Source of the DNA: an uncultured Acidobacteriota bacterium
GTDB lineage: Bacteria > Acidobacteriota > Vicinamibacteria > Vicinamibacterales > CAVVIG01
DNA: 58,329 nt
Direction of reading: 5' to 3'
Assembly (NCBI GenBank): GCA_902825985.1
Contig: CADEDC010000034.1
Coordinates: 1 to 58,329 of the forward strand
Below the pieces are notes generated by a model, which was given only the letters and a program-made list of their open reading frames with translations, was not told the origin of the DNA and made no database searches. Positions 33,243-42,874 of this stretch are shown here, piece by piece (positions within the stretch are counted from its first letter, which is position 1; each line of letters starts with the position of its first letter). The position numbers were made by a program, and so were the translations under genes.

Positions 33243-34840
33243 CCCTGGCGCCCGGAGCGCCGGTCGGCCGGCCGGCGGCCGGGCGGCACGGCGGGCGCAT
33301 CCTTGTTGAAGACCCGTTTCACGTCGATGCCGAACTTCGGGTCGGCCCGCGTGCCGGCAATGGTCAGCGGAATCAGCGTCTGGCCGTCCTTTCGGAACAG
33401 CGGGTCGAACGGTTTCAGGAGCAGCGCCTTCCATCCGTCCATCGCCTGCGACACGCGGGCCTCCATCACCAGCTGGCCGGCGAACGACAGCGCTCCCGAT
33501 CGCAGCGCGTACTCGCCGCGCACGTCGACGAGGGCGCCCGGAATCGTGAAGCGGAGCGGGTCGAGCGCCAGCTGACCGTCCGCGAGGGTGAACCGGCCGG
33601 TGAAGTCCGACGTCACGGCGCCGCCGTCACCTTCGTCCGTGCGCGCCCTGCCGCTGAGCGCGTTGATCTTCTGCTGGACGGTCGCGTCGGTGAAGCGGCC
33701 GGCGGTGATCGCGAACGAGCCGTCGAGCTGCAGCTTGTCGACGACGCTGCGGTCGCCGGGCGGCAGGTTGAAGGTCGTCTGCAGCGTCAGGCCACCGGTC
33801 ATCGTCGGGTCCGGCGTCGGCACGGCCAGTCGCAGCACGTCCTCCAGGCGACCGCGCTCGATGCGGACGTCGAGGGTCACGAAACGCCCGTCGCCGTCCG
33901 GTACGTCGTAGACACCGCCCGATGCGACAATCGCGGTGTCGAGGAACGCGGCGTCGATGCGATCGAGCGTGGTGTTGCCGTTGGTGCCGTCGACGGTGGC
34001 CCGGTAGGTGGTCGCCAGCGACACCGGGTGGCCGCCGGCGCTGACCGTGAAGTCGGGCGTCGTCGTCTTGCCGCTGACGGCGAGCTGGCCGAGCGAACCC
34101 TCGTACGACCCATGCGCCGCGAGCACTCCGCCGATCCCCTTGAAGACGCTCAGATCGGCGCGGGCGAAGGTGAAGTCGCCGTCGATGGGCGTCAGGCCGG
34201 GGCGGTCGGCGTTCCATGGCCCGAAGCTGCCGGTGGTGTCGATGGTTCCCGGCGGCACGGCGTTCGTGAGGATGCCGTGGAACGGCATCGCGTGTTCGAG
34301 GCCGACCCGTTCCAGCCGCAGTTCGTGCAGCCGCCAGACCTTCGGCCGCTTGTGGGACTCGCGCGGGATGAGCGTGAGCGTCGCCCCGTCGGCGACCAGC
34401 TCGTCGATGACCAGCTGGCGGGCGGTCGTGCCGTCGTCCGTCGACCCGCCGGCCGGCGCCGTGTCGGCGCCATCCTCGTCACGCGGCGGGATCTGGATTG
34501 CCAGCCCGTCGAGCCGGACGTGCGCCACATGCTTGCGCAGCAGCCCGACCAGGTCGCCCGCCGCCGTGAACTGCTGAACCTGGATCAGCCGCACCTCCGG
34601 GTGCGTCCGATGGCGAATCGTCAGGTCGCGACCGACAATGCGGATGCGCGGGAAGAGATGCAGCTCGAGCGCGCCGAGCTCGACTTCCGACCGCAGGCGT
34701 TCGGACAGCGTCGCCGTCACTTCACGGCGCAGCCGCTCGGACGACAGCGGTATCCGGTAGCCCACCAGCACCGCCACGATGACGAACAGGGCCACGGATG
34801 TGACGCCGACTGCCCACTGGGCCGGCCGCGGTCGCCTCAT
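33239..34840 (-). CDS. AsmA-like large repeat protein
   Basis: The 533-residue protein has one N-terminal membrane anchor (residues ~10-28) and a long beta-rich periplasmic part typical of AsmA/DUF748 proteins. Features include VELGALELHLFPRIRIVGRDLTI near the start and repeated strand motifs with the closing FGIDVKRVF. Such proteins are thought to bridge the periplasm and move or organise phospholipids. It converges on the CFA operon with a shared CTAG. The family is confident; the role is inferred from relatives. Confidence 0.82.
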   Translation of the reverse strand: MRRPRPAQWAVGVTSVALFVIVAVLVGYRIPLSSERLRREVTATLSERLRSEVELGALELHLFPRIRIVGRDLTIRHRTHPEVRLIQVQQFTAAGDLVGLLRKHVAHVRLDGLAIQIPPRDEDGADTAPAGGSTDDGTTARQLVIDELVADGATLTLIPRESHKRPKVWRLHELRLERVGLEHAMPFHGILTNAVPPGTIDTTGSFGPWNADRPGLTPIDGDFTFARADLSVFKGIGGVLAAHGSYEGSLGQLAVSGKTTTPDFTVSAGGHPVSLATTYRATVDGTNGNTTLDRIDAAFLDTAIVASGGVYDVPDGDGRFVTLDVRIERGRLEDVLRLAVPTPDPTMTGGLTLQTTFNLPPGDRSVVDKLQLDGSFAITAGRFTDATVQQKINALSGRARTDEGDGGAVTSDFTGRFTLADGQLALDPLRFTIPGALVDVRGEYALRSGALSFAGQLVMEARVSQAMDGWKALLLKPFDPLFRKDGQTLIPLTIAGTRADPKFGIDVKRVFNKDAPAVPPGRRPADRRSGRQG

Positions 34841-34886
34841 ACCGTCACCCCAGCAGGATGTGTGCCGAATCGTCTAGGATCATCGG

Positions 34887-35237
34887 ATGCGCGTCGTCAA
34901 TCGCATGGCGGTCAGTGTCGTCGGGGTGGAGCCGTTCGTCGACTGGATGCGGTCACGAGATGCCGATTTCAAGACCGGCACGGTGACCGTCGTCCGCGCC
35001 AGGCCGTTCGGTACGACCTATCTGCTTCCCGAGTTCGACGACGAATCCGACGTCCAGGAGTGGGTCGAGGACAATTACACCTGGCTGTTCGAATACCAAT
35101 TGTCGACATGGACCGAGGATGAATCGGCCTGGCCGGAGGTCCGCGACCTGCGGGCCTTCCGCGAGTGGTTTCGCGTCGACATCCACACCACGGTGGTCGA
35201 CGTGGGCGACGACGACATTGAAGGCGAGGAGCTTTAG
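34887..35237 (+). CDS. Small conserved acidic protein, unknown function
   Basis: The 116-residue protein is not assigned. It is acidic and Trp/Phe-rich (EWVEDNYTWLFEYQLSTW, FREWFRVDIHTTVVDVG), a pattern I associate with widespread uncharacterised proteins seen in many proteobacteria. TAGGAT at 34875-34880 lies 6 nt before the ATG, so the transcript is probably leaderless. The Dabb gene begins 22 nt after its stop on the same strand. Confidence 0.65.
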   Translation: MRVVNRMAVSVVGVEPFVDWMRSRDADFKTGTVTVVRARPFGTTYLLPEFDDESDVQEWVEDNYTWLFEYQLSTWTEDESAWPEVRDLRAFREWFRVDIHTTVVDVGDDDIEGEEL

Positions 35238-35259
35238 GGCTCGAGGACGCGGAGACATC

Positions 35260-35544
35260 ATGCTGACGCACATCGTCTGTTTCAAGTACAAGTCCGAGGT
35301 TGCCGACGGGCAGCGCGTCGAACACCGGGCCCGCCTGCAGGCCCTTGCCGGACTGCCGGGAGTGCTGGCGCTCACGGTCGGCGCCGACGTCGTGCGGTCG
35401 CCGCGCTCGTATGACACCGGCCTCATCGTGGTGTTCCCGGATCGGGCCGCGCTCGACGCCTACGCCAAGGATCCGCGGCATGTCCCGGTCGCGCAGTTCG
35501 GCGTGTCGCTGTGCGACCATATCGTCGCGGTCGACCTCGAGTAG
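35260..35544 (+). CDS. Dabb-family (stress-responsive A/B barrel) protein
   Basis: The 94-residue protein has the dimeric alpha/beta-barrel pattern: LTHIVCFKYKSEVAD at the start, then a GLPGVLALTVGADV segment, then YAKDPRHVPVAQF. Members are small stress-induced proteins or small-molecule enzymes of unsettled function. ATG 35260 is favoured over earlier in-frame starts because the barrel begins there. Confidence 0.85.
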   Translation: MLTHIVCFKYKSEVADGQRVEHRARLQALAGLPGVLALTVGADVVRSPRSYDTGLIVVFPDRAALDAYAKDPRHVPVAQFGVSLCDHIVAVDLE

Positions 35545-35554
35545 CGGCAGGCTG

Positions 35555-38395
35555 GTGACGGAGGTCATCACCGGTCGACGGCGGTTCCGGCGCGCCGCGC
35601 TGTGCATCGCGCTGGTCACGTCTCTGACGGCGCTGGCCGGCGCCTCGCTCGTCGGCACCGGCCAGCGTGGCGGCAGCGCGCCGCCGGCGACGACGGCCGC
35701 CGCCCCCGTTCCCGCCCCCGCCCCCGTCCCGGTGGCGGCGCCTCTCACCAGTCCGCGCGAGCAGTTCGGCCACGACATCGGCGCCGACTACGTCCTCGTC
35801 AACTACACGCAGTACGTCGCCTACCTCCAGCAGCTGGATCGCGAGTCCGAGCGGCTGTCGATTCTGGATATCGGGCCGACCGCCGAGGGGCGACGCGAGT
35901 ACACCGCGGTTCTGACCTCGCCGGCCAACCAGCGGCGTCTGGCCGAGCTGAAGGGCATGAACCGCCGGCTGGCGCTGGCCGACGGGCTGTCGGAGGCGGA
36001 CGCCCGGCGGCTGTCGCGGGACGGGGCGGCGGTCGTCTGGATCGACGGCGGCCTGCATGCGAACGAGGTGCTCGGCGCGCAGCAGATCATCGAGACCGTC
36101 TACCAGCTGGCCAGCCGCAACGATCCCGAGACCCTGCGCATCCTGGAGGACGTGATCGTGCTGTGCACGATCGTCAACCCGGACGGCATGGACCTCGTGG
36201 CGGATTGGTACATGCGGTCACCGGTGCCGGAGCGCCGATCGACGGCGAATCTGCCGCGGCTCTATCAGAAGTACATCGGCCACGACAACAACCGCGACTT
36301 CTACATGATGAACCAGGTGGAGAGCGAGAACGCCAATCGCGTGCTCTACCGCGAGTGGTACCCGGTCATCATGTTCGATCACCATCAGACCGGACCGGCG
36401 GGCGCCGTCCTGTTCGCGCCGCCGTTTCGCGATCCGTTCAACTATCACTTCGATCCGCTGATTCCGCTCGGCATCGACCTCGTCGGCTCGGCCATCCACA
36501 CGCGGCTGGCGGCCGAGCAGAAGCCGGGAGCGGTCATGCGGTCGGCGGCGCCCTATTCGACCTGGTTCAACGGCGGCATCCGGACGACGGCCTACTTCCA
36601 CAATCAGATCGGTCTGCTGACCGAGACCATCGGCAATCCGACGCCGGTCACCATCCCGTTCGTGCCGGAGATGCAGCTGCCGCGCGCCGACGTGCCGAAT
36701 CCGATCGCGCCGCAGCGCTGGCGGTTCCGGCAGTCGATTGACTACTCGGTCACCAACAACTACGCCGTCCTCGATCTCGCGGCGCGCCGCAAGGACGAGT
36801 TCCTGTTCAACATGTACCTGATGGGTCGGCGGGCCATCGAGAAGGGGAGCCGCGACCATTGGACGATCCATCCGTCGCGAATCGCCGCCGTCGATCGCGA
36901 AGTGGCGCGCAACGGCGGCCGCGATGCCGGCAGCGCCGTCGCGCCGGAGCTGTTCGAGCGGATTCTGCACGATCCGGCGGCCCGCGATCCACGCGGGTTC
37001 ATCGTGCCGGCCGGTCAGGCTGACTTCCTCACGGCGACGAAGTTCATCAACACCCTGATCAAGGCGGGCGTCGTCGTTCACCGCGCCAGCGCGCCGTTCG
37101 TGGTCGGCGGCCGGGCGTACCCGGCCGGGTCGTTCGTCGTCAAGACGGCGCAGGCGTTCCGCGCCCACGTGATGGACATGTTCGAGCCGCAGGATCATCC
37201 GAATGACTTCGCCTACCCGGGCGGGCCGCCGCGCCCCCCCTACGACGTCACCGGCTACAACCTGTCGTATTCCATGGGCATCGAGTTCGATCGGGTGCTC
37301 GATGCCTTCGACGGGCCGTTCGAGAGGCTGACCGACGAAGTCATGCCGCGCCGCGAGTCGGTGACCGCTGCCGCCGACGGCGGAGTCTACCTGCTGCGCC
37401 GCGAGATCAACGACACGTTCGTCGCGATCAATCGCCTGCTGGCGGCGGACGAGCCGGTGCGGGTGGCGACCGCGCCGTTCACGGTCGACGGGCAGTCGTA
37501 CGGCGCCGGCAGTGTCATCGTGCCGCATTCGGCGCGGGCCCGCGCCATCCTGGACGGTGTCGCCGGCGACCGCGGATTGCCGGTGCACACCGGGCGGAGC
37601 GTTCCGGCGGTGACGACCGCCGCACTGCGGCCGGTGCGGGTCGGACTTTGGGATCAGTACGGCGGATCGATGCCGTCCGGCTGGACGCGGTGGCTGCTCG
37701 AGCAGTTCGAGTTCCCGTTCGAGGTCGTCTACCCCCAGACGCTGGACGCCGGCGACCTGCACAGCCGGTTCGACGTCCTCATCTTCGTCGACGGCGCCAT
37801 TCCGGCCCGCGACCGGGCGCGCAACACGCAGCCGGATCCGGACGAGGTACCGGTCGAGTACCGCCCGCGGCTCGGGCAGATCACGGTTGCCGCCACGGTG
37901 CCGCGCCTCCGCCGTTTCGTGGAGGCCGGCGGCACGCTGCTGGCCATCGGCTCCTCGACGGTGGTCGCCACCCACCTCGGTCTGCCGGTGGCCGATGCCC
38001 TGACCGACGGCGGCATCCCGCTGCCGCGCGAGCGCTTCTTCATCCCGGGTTCGCTCCTCGACATGCGGGTCGACGCCTCGCACCCGCTCGCCTGGGGCAT
38101 GGGCGAACACGCGGTGGTGTTCTTCGACGAGAGCCGCGCGTTCCGCGTCACCGCCGGCCCGCCCGGCCGCGACGTCGCGACCGTCGCCTGGTTCGACAGC
38201 CAGACGCCGCTGCGCAGCGGCTGGGCCTGGGGACAGCGCTATCTGGCGCAGGCGGCCGCCGTGCTCGAAGCCCGTCTGGGCGCCGGCCGCGTCGTACTCT
38301 ACGGCCCCGAGGTGGCGTGGCGAGCCCAGCCGCACGGCACGTTCAAGCTGCTGTTCAACGGACTGGTCCTCCCGGCCTCGCCGCCGCCACGCTGA
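35555..38395 (+). CDS. Large secreted M14-family zinc carboxypeptidase
   Basis: The product is 946 residues. A signal segment (about 12-32) is followed by a Pro/Ala-rich linker. The M14 domain has the zinc pair in GGLHANEVLG and the third-ligand region VIMFDHHQTG. The C-terminal half holds Gly/Val-rich segments and a glutamine-amidotransferase-like region (VGLWDQYGGSMPSGWTRW, then LIFVDGAIPA) common in this long family. It would digest peptides outside the inner membrane. The GTG start is uncertain because the frame is open upstream through the Dabb gene; GTG 35555 places the signal peptide at the N-terminus. Confidence 0.85.
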   Translation: MTEVITGRRRFRRAALCIALVTSLTALAGASLVGTGQRGGSAPPATTAAAPVPAPAPVPVAAPLTSPREQFGHDIGADYVLVNYTQYVAYLQQLDRESERLSILDIGPTAEGRREYTAVLTSPANQRRLAELKGMNRRLALADGLSEADARRLSRDGAAVVWIDGGLHANEVLGAQQIIETVYQLASRNDPETLRILEDVIVLCTIVNPDGMDLVADWYMRSPVPERRSTANLPRLYQKYIGHDNNRDFYMMNQVESENANRVLYREWYPVIMFDHHQTGPAGAVLFAPPFRDPFNYHFDPLIPLGIDLVGSAIHTRLAAEQKPGAVMRSAAPYSTWFNGGIRTTAYFHNQIGLLTETIGNPTPVTIPFVPEMQLPRADVPNPIAPQRWRFRQSIDYSVTNNYAVLDLAARRKDEFLFNMYLMGRRAIEKGSRDHWTIHPSRIAAVDREVARNGGRDAGSAVAPELFERILHDPAARDPRGFIVPAGQADFLTATKFINTLIKAGVVVHRASAPFVVGGRAYPAGSFVVKTAQAFRAHVMDMFEPQDHPNDFAYPGGPPRPPYDVTGYNLSYSMGIEFDRVLDAFDGPFERLTDEVMPRRESVTAAADGGVYLLRREINDTFVAINRLLAADEPVRVATAPFTVDGQSYGAGSVIVPHSARARAILDGVAGDRGLPVHTGRSVPAVTTAALRPVRVGLWDQYGGSMPSGWTRWLLEQFEFPFEVVYPQTLDAGDLHSRFDVLIFVDGAIPARDRARNTQPDPDEVPVEYRPRLGQITVAATVPRLRRFVEAGGTLLAIGSSTVVATHLGLPVADALTDGGIPLPRERFFIPGSLLDMRVDASHPLAWGMGEHAVVFFDESRAFRVTAGPPGRDVATVAWFDSQTPLRSGWAWGQRYLAQAAAVLEARLGAGRVVLYGPEVAWRAQPHGTFKLLFNGLVLPASPPPR

Positions 38396-38477
38396 GCTGC
38401 CGCACCAGACAAAATTGTGCCGAACCCAACGGAATGGTGCGTGGCACCCGCCGCCGGTCTCTGGCTACGATGGGATC

Positions 38478-40106
38478 ATGAGGCACACACTCGCCGTCAC
38501 CGGACTGTTCGTTCTCAGCATCGCGGGACTTGTCGCCGGGCCACAGGAGGCCGGCACGCCCGCGACCGCTGGACCATCTCCGAAGGCGCCAGCCAATCCC
38601 AGGCTGGAGGCCCTGAAGCGGGAAGCGATCGCCGACATCGACGCGCGTGCCGTGTTCACGCAGCAGATGGTCGACCAGGTGTTCAGCTTCGGAGAACTCG
38701 CCTTCCAGGAGGTCGAGACCTCGAAGTACCTCACCGGTATCCTCGAGAAGAACGGCTTCAGCATCCAGCGCGATCTGTCGGGCATTCCGACCGCCTGGAT
38801 GGCGACCTGGGGGTCGGGCAGGCCGGTCATCGCCATCGGCTCGGACATCGACGGCATCCCGCAGGGCTCGCAGAAGCCGGGTGTCGCCTATCACGACCCG
38901 ATTGTCGCCGGGGCGCCGGGGCACGGCGAGGGCCATAACTCCGGCCAGGCCGTCAACATCACCGCGGTGCTGGCGGTGAAGAAGATCATGGAGCGCGAGA
39001 AGCTGTCGGGCACCATCAAGGTGTGGCCCGGGGTCGCCGAGGAGCTGCTCGCGTCCAAGGCGTGGTTCGTCCGGGACGGCTACTTCAAGGACGTCGACGT
39101 CGCGATGTTCAGCCACGTCTCATCGAGCTTCAATCCAGCGGCCTACGGCGATGACAGCGGCAACGGTCTCGTGTCCATCGAGTACCGCTTCACGGGTGAA
39201 AGCGCGCACGCCGCCGGCAACCCGTGGCGTGGCCGGTCGGCGCTCGACGCCGTCGAGCTGATGAACATCGGCTGGAACTTCAAGCGTGAGCACCTGCGCC
39301 TGCAGCAGCGCTCGCACTACGTGATTCCGGAGGGCGGCGACCAGCCGAACGTCGTACCGTCGAACGCCGAGGTCTGGTACTTCTTCCGTGAGAACGACTA
39401 CGAGAAGATCAAGGCGCTCTGGGAAACCGGCAACACGATGGCCAAGGGGGCCGCGATGATGACCGGCACCGAGGTGGCGTGGCGCACCCTCGGCGCCGCC
39501 TGGCCGAAGCACATGAGCAAGGTACTGTCGGAAGCGATGGAGGAGAACATCAAGGCCGTCGGCATGCCGACCTGGTCGGCGGATGACGTGGCACTCGCCA
39601 AGGGAGTCCAGCGGGAACTGAAGGTGCCCGAGGAAGGGCTCGAGACCGCTGTCGGCAGGCTGCGCGGACCGATTCCGGAGAGCGATCGCCGCGGTGGCGG
39701 CTCGGACGACATCGGCGACGTCTCGTGGACGGTGCCGACCGTGTCGCTGCAGTACCCGGCGAACATCCCGAACCTGCCGGGACACAACTGGGCGAACGCC
39801 ATTTCGATGGCGACGCCGATTGCGCACAAGGGCGCGACCGCCGGCGCCAAGGCGCAGGCCATGACCCTCCTCGACATCCTGTTGCGGCCCGAACTCGTGA
39901 CCGCGGCATGGGACTACTTCAAGAACGTCCAGACCAAGGATCGGAAGTACACGCCGTTCATCACCGCGGACGACCCGGCGCCGATCTGGCTGAATAAGGA
40001 GACGCTCGACAAGTATCGGCCGGAGATGAGGAAGTTCTACTACGACCCGAGCAGATACAGGTCGTACCTGGAGCAGCTCGGGATCGCCTATCCGACGGTG
40101 CGCTAG
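38478..40106 (+). CDS. Secreted M20-family amidohydrolase (AbgB-like)
   Basis: The 542-residue product has a signal peptide (to about residue 22). The M20D amidohydrolase fold includes AIGSDIDGIPQGSQ and GAPGHGEGHNSGQ (metal-binding His/Glu), VWPGVAEE, and a lid domain with SAHAAGNPWRGRSAL. AbgB relatives split p-aminobenzoyl-glutamate or acyl-amino acids. A secreted form suggests nutrient scavenging. TACGAT at 38466-38471 precedes the ATG by 6 nt. A hairpin terminator follows. Confidence 0.87.
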   Translation: MRHTLAVTGLFVLSIAGLVAGPQEAGTPATAGPSPKAPANPRLEALKREAIADIDARAVFTQQMVDQVFSFGELAFQEVETSKYLTGILEKNGFSIQRDLSGIPTAWMATWGSGRPVIAIGSDIDGIPQGSQKPGVAYHDPIVAGAPGHGEGHNSGQAVNITAVLAVKKIMEREKLSGTIKVWPGVAEELLASKAWFVRDGYFKDVDVAMFSHVSSSFNPAAYGDDSGNGLVSIEYRFTGESAHAAGNPWRGRSALDAVELMNIGWNFKREHLRLQQRSHYVIPEGGDQPNVVPSNAEVWYFFRENDYEKIKALWETGNTMAKGAAMMTGTEVAWRTLGAAWPKHMSKVLSEAMEENIKAVGMPTWSADDVALAKGVQRELKVPEEGLETAVGRLRGPIPESDRRGGGSDDIGDVSWTVPTVSLQYPANIPNLPGHNWANAISMATPIAHKGATAGAKAQAMTLLDILLRPELVTAAWDYFKNVQTKDRKYTPFITADDPAPIWLNKETLDKYRPEMRKFYYDPSRYRSYLEQLGIAYPTVR

Positions 40107-40122
40107 CCAGGCCGGCCGGGGG

Positions 40123-40144
40123 GGGCGGGCGTCACAGCCCGCCC
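40123..40144. terminator. Bidirectional hairpin terminator
   Basis: GGGCGGGC (40123-40130), loop GTCACA, GCCCGCCC (40137-40144) is a perfect 8-bp GC stem between the convergent amidohydrolase and AlgX-like genes. No T tract is present on either side. Confidence 0.6.
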
Positions 40145-40187
40145 TGACCGAATGGTGAACCCCAGGCTGACGGGCGGATTCGCGAGT

Positions 40188-41375
40188 TCACTCCGGAATG
40201 ATGCCCGGATACGGCACGTAGGTGAAGAAATGCCGGGCGACGTACTCCTGGATCACGACGTCTGGTTTCTCCCGCTCGAGCTGCTCGAAGTCGAACTCGT
40301 TCTGCCACAGGTAGGACGCGCGGCGGAAGTGTTCGGACAGGAACGGAATCAGCCGGCCGGCGAACGAGTCGCGGAACATCACCATCGTCGGCAATGACGC
40401 GGCGCGCCGTTCCGTGATGAGATGGCCGACCTCGCCGTAGGGGTCGGCGTTGTCGGGAAACACCACCTGGTGGCGGCTGCCGCCGCGCCGAACCAGACCC
40501 GGCATCGCGAGCTTGCCGGGATCGGTCAGTCCCAGCATCGTCGTCTTGTCCCCGGAGGCGACCGAGGGATCGGTGTCGAAGTCGCGGCGCTGCAAAGGTT
40601 CGATAGCCGGAAAGTCGCGCGCCAGGCGGCGCGCGATGACCTGGTAGCCGACGAGCCCGCCGCGGTCGTTCCAGTGGGTGTCGTAGCGGTGGTACAGCAG
40701 CTCGCCCGATTTCGCCGCCTGCAGCGCCGGCCGGAGGTCGAGAATCTCGAAGTCGGGGGTCGTCGCCCGCATGTGTGCGATCAACTGGTCCGCGCGATAG
40801 TCGTCGCGCAGGCGCCGCAACGACGCCGGCATGAACTCCGGGTAGATCATCTGCTTGTCCGGCGCGACGACGAACAGGAAGTGGATGCCGCGCGCGTGCA
40901 GGAATGCGCGGCGCCGGACGAGCGTTTCGCGCCACACCTCGAGTTCGTCCCGGGTGAACGGCTGGGTCTGCGTCCAGTCGCTGAGGCCGCCGTCGGCGGC
41001 GTAGAACAACCAGCCGTTCCGGCCGGTGATCACCTGGTCGGACGCCGACGCGCCGAGCCCGTTCCAGAGCAGCGACGCCCGCCAGTCGATCAGCCGGTTG
41101 CGGCCCAGGAAGTGGTCCTCGAAGTAGGTCTGGAAGGCATCCGGCCAGGCGGCAAGGTCGCGGAACCGCCACGACCAGGTCGGCCACGCCGCCAGTTCCC
41201 GCATCTCCGATTCCGAGATGGTGGCACGAGAGAACCCGAGGGCGAGTCCCAGTCCGGGAACCGAAATCACGGTCAGGAACAGCGCGATCAGCGCGAGCGC
41301 GCCGGGCTGCCGGGCGTCCGGTCGGTGCCGGTCGTCGGCCGGTGCGTGGCGCCGGGTCGGGGGTGGCGCCGCCAT
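40188..41375 (-). CDS. AlgX/AlgJ-like SGNH acetyltransferase-associated protein
   Basis: The 395-residue protein has an N-terminal membrane anchor (residues ~27-47) and an AlgX/AlgJ SGNH-hydrolase-like periplasmic domain. That domain has ITGRNGWLFYAADGG, the catalytic-type YRYDTHWNDRGG near the middle, and MVMFRDSFAGRL as the Ser block. It accepts acetyl groups and transfers them to exported polysaccharide. Its ATG overlaps the MBOAT stop by one base (ATGA). No polymerase or export genes are adjacent, so the acetylated polymer is unknown. Confidence 0.85.
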   Translation of the reverse strand: MAAPPPTRRHAPADDRHRPDARQPGALALIALFLTVISVPGLGLALGFSRATISESEMRELAAWPTWSWRFRDLAAWPDAFQTYFEDHFLGRNRLIDWRASLLWNGLGASASDQVITGRNGWLFYAADGGLSDWTQTQPFTRDELEVWRETLVRRRAFLHARGIHFLFVVAPDKQMIYPEFMPASLRRLRDDYRADQLIAHMRATTPDFEILDLRPALQAAKSGELLYHRYDTHWNDRGGLVGYQVIARRLARDFPAIEPLQRRDFDTDPSVASGDKTTMLGLTDPGKLAMPGLVRRGGSRHQVVFPDNADPYGEVGHLITERRAASLPTMVMFRDSFAGRLIPFLSEHFRRASYLWQNEFDFEQLEREKPDVVIQEYVARHFFTYVPYPGIIPE

Positions 41376-42832
41376 CAGAATCGAAAGTAGATGAACGGGT
41401 TGTAGGTGCGCGCCGCGATCTGGACGAGCGCGGCGACGAGAATGGCCGTGACGGCGCCGGCGTTCGCGGCGCCGAGGCCGAACGACTGCAGCGGCCCGGC
41501 AGCTCCCTCGAGCCGACGGCGCCAGCCAGCCAGCGTCGGGCCGACCGGCAGCGAACCGATCACGCCGGCGATGACGGCGAGCAGCAGCACCGGCGTCAGG
41601 AACCACTGAACCGTGAATGGCGTCGTCGCGGTCGCCGCGCGTCCGCCCAGGGCACCGAGAAAGGCGAGCGCGGCCGGCAGCGTCTCGGCGCGGAAGAACA
41701 CCCAGCCGACCATCACGACGAGCAGCAGATAGACATGGCGCAGCGGCCGCCACAGCGTGCGGAGCACTTCGGCCAGCCCGAGACGCTCGACGACGAGAAA
41801 GGCGCCGTGGAAGAGTCCCCAGATGACGAAGTTCCAGCTCGCCCCGTGCCAGAGCCCGCACAAGAAAAACACCGTGACGAGGTTGACGTAGGTGCGCACC
41901 GTCGAGCCACGGTTGCCGCCGAGGGGAACGTACAGATAGTCGCGGAACCACGATGACAGCGAGATGTGCCAGCGCCGCCAGAAGTCCTGGACGGTGTCGG
42001 CGACATACGGCCAGCGGAAGTTCTCTGGAAAGCGGAAGCCGAACATCCGTCCCAGGCCGATCGCCATGTCCGAATAGCCCGAGAAGTCGAAGTAGATCTG
42101 CAGGGTGTAGCAGACGATCGCCAGCCAGGCGTGACCGGGCGTCAGTGCGTCTCCTGGCAGACCGAAGATCTGGTCGGCGGTCTCGGCGACGGTGTTGGCA
42201 ATCAGCACCTTCTTGCCGAGGCCGATCACGAACCGCTGGACGCCGCAGGCGAAGTCGTCGAGCGAGACCGCGCGGCGGGCGAGCTGGCCCGCGATGTCGC
42301 GGTAGCGGATGATCGGCCCGGCGATGAGCTGGGGGAAGAGCAGCAGGTACAGCGCGGCGTGCACCGGGCTCTTCTGCGCCGATGCGTCACGCCGATAGAC
42401 GTCCACCACGTACGAGATGGCGTGGAAGGTGTAGAAGGAGATGCCGATCGGCAGGACGACCTGGGGCACCGCCAGCGGACTGCGGCCGACGGCGCCGAGC
42501 AGTCCATTGAGGTTGTCGGCGAAGAAGTTGGCGTACTTGAAAACGCCGAGGACGACCAGGTTGATCGCGACCGCTGCCGTGAGCACCCGTCGATCCCGCC
42601 CGGTGGCCCGGGCACGGTCCACCGCAATCGCCATCCAGTAGTTGAACGCGATCGAGGCGAGCATCAGCCAGGTGAAGGGGCCGCCGCCCTTGGCGTAGAA
42701 GATCACGCTGGCGAAGAGCAACAGCCAGTTGCCGTAGCGGCCGTGCACCGGGTCGAGCGGGCGTCGCAGGAAATACAGCCCGAGCACGACCGGCAGGAAC
42801 AGGAAGAGGAAGCTCGGCTCCGTGAACAGCAT
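41375..42832 (-). CDS. MBOAT-family O-acyltransferase (AlgI-like)
   Basis: The 485-residue integral membrane protein has about ten segments and the MBOAT hallmarks. These include RYRDIAGQL, DFWRRWHISLSSWFRDYLYVPLGGN and the catalytic His region FLCGLWHGASWNF. It brings acetyl groups across the inner membrane and works with the downstream AlgX-like protein. The start begins with MLFTEPSFLFLFLPVVLG, typical of AlgI. Confidence 0.93.
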   Translation of the reverse strand: MLFTEPSFLFLFLPVVLGLYFLRRPLDPVHGRYGNWLLLFASVIFYAKGGGPFTWLMLASIAFNYWMAIAVDRARATGRDRRVLTAAVAINLVVLGVFKYANFFADNLNGLLGAVGRSPLAVPQVVLPIGISFYTFHAISYVVDVYRRDASAQKSPVHAALYLLLFPQLIAGPIIRYRDIAGQLARRAVSLDDFACGVQRFVIGLGKKVLIANTVAETADQIFGLPGDALTPGHAWLAIVCYTLQIYFDFSGYSDMAIGLGRMFGFRFPENFRWPYVADTVQDFWRRWHISLSSWFRDYLYVPLGGNRGSTVRTYVNLVTVFFLCGLWHGASWNFVIWGLFHGAFLVVERLGLAEVLRTLWRPLRHVYLLLVVMVGWVFFRAETLPAALAFLGALGGRAATATTPFTVQWFLTPVLLLAVIAGVIGSLPVGPTLAGWRRRLEGAAGPLQSFGLGAANAGAVTAILVAALVQIAARTYNPFIYFRF

Positions 42833-42874
42833 GGCGGGACCGACTGCACCCGGCTCCGGACGGGCGCCGTCGCA

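Noticed and set aside
36218..38335. 705-residue minus-strand frame opposite the M14 peptidase
   Set aside because: Antisense shadow; no recognisable domain, and the M14 gene is continuous on the plus strand.
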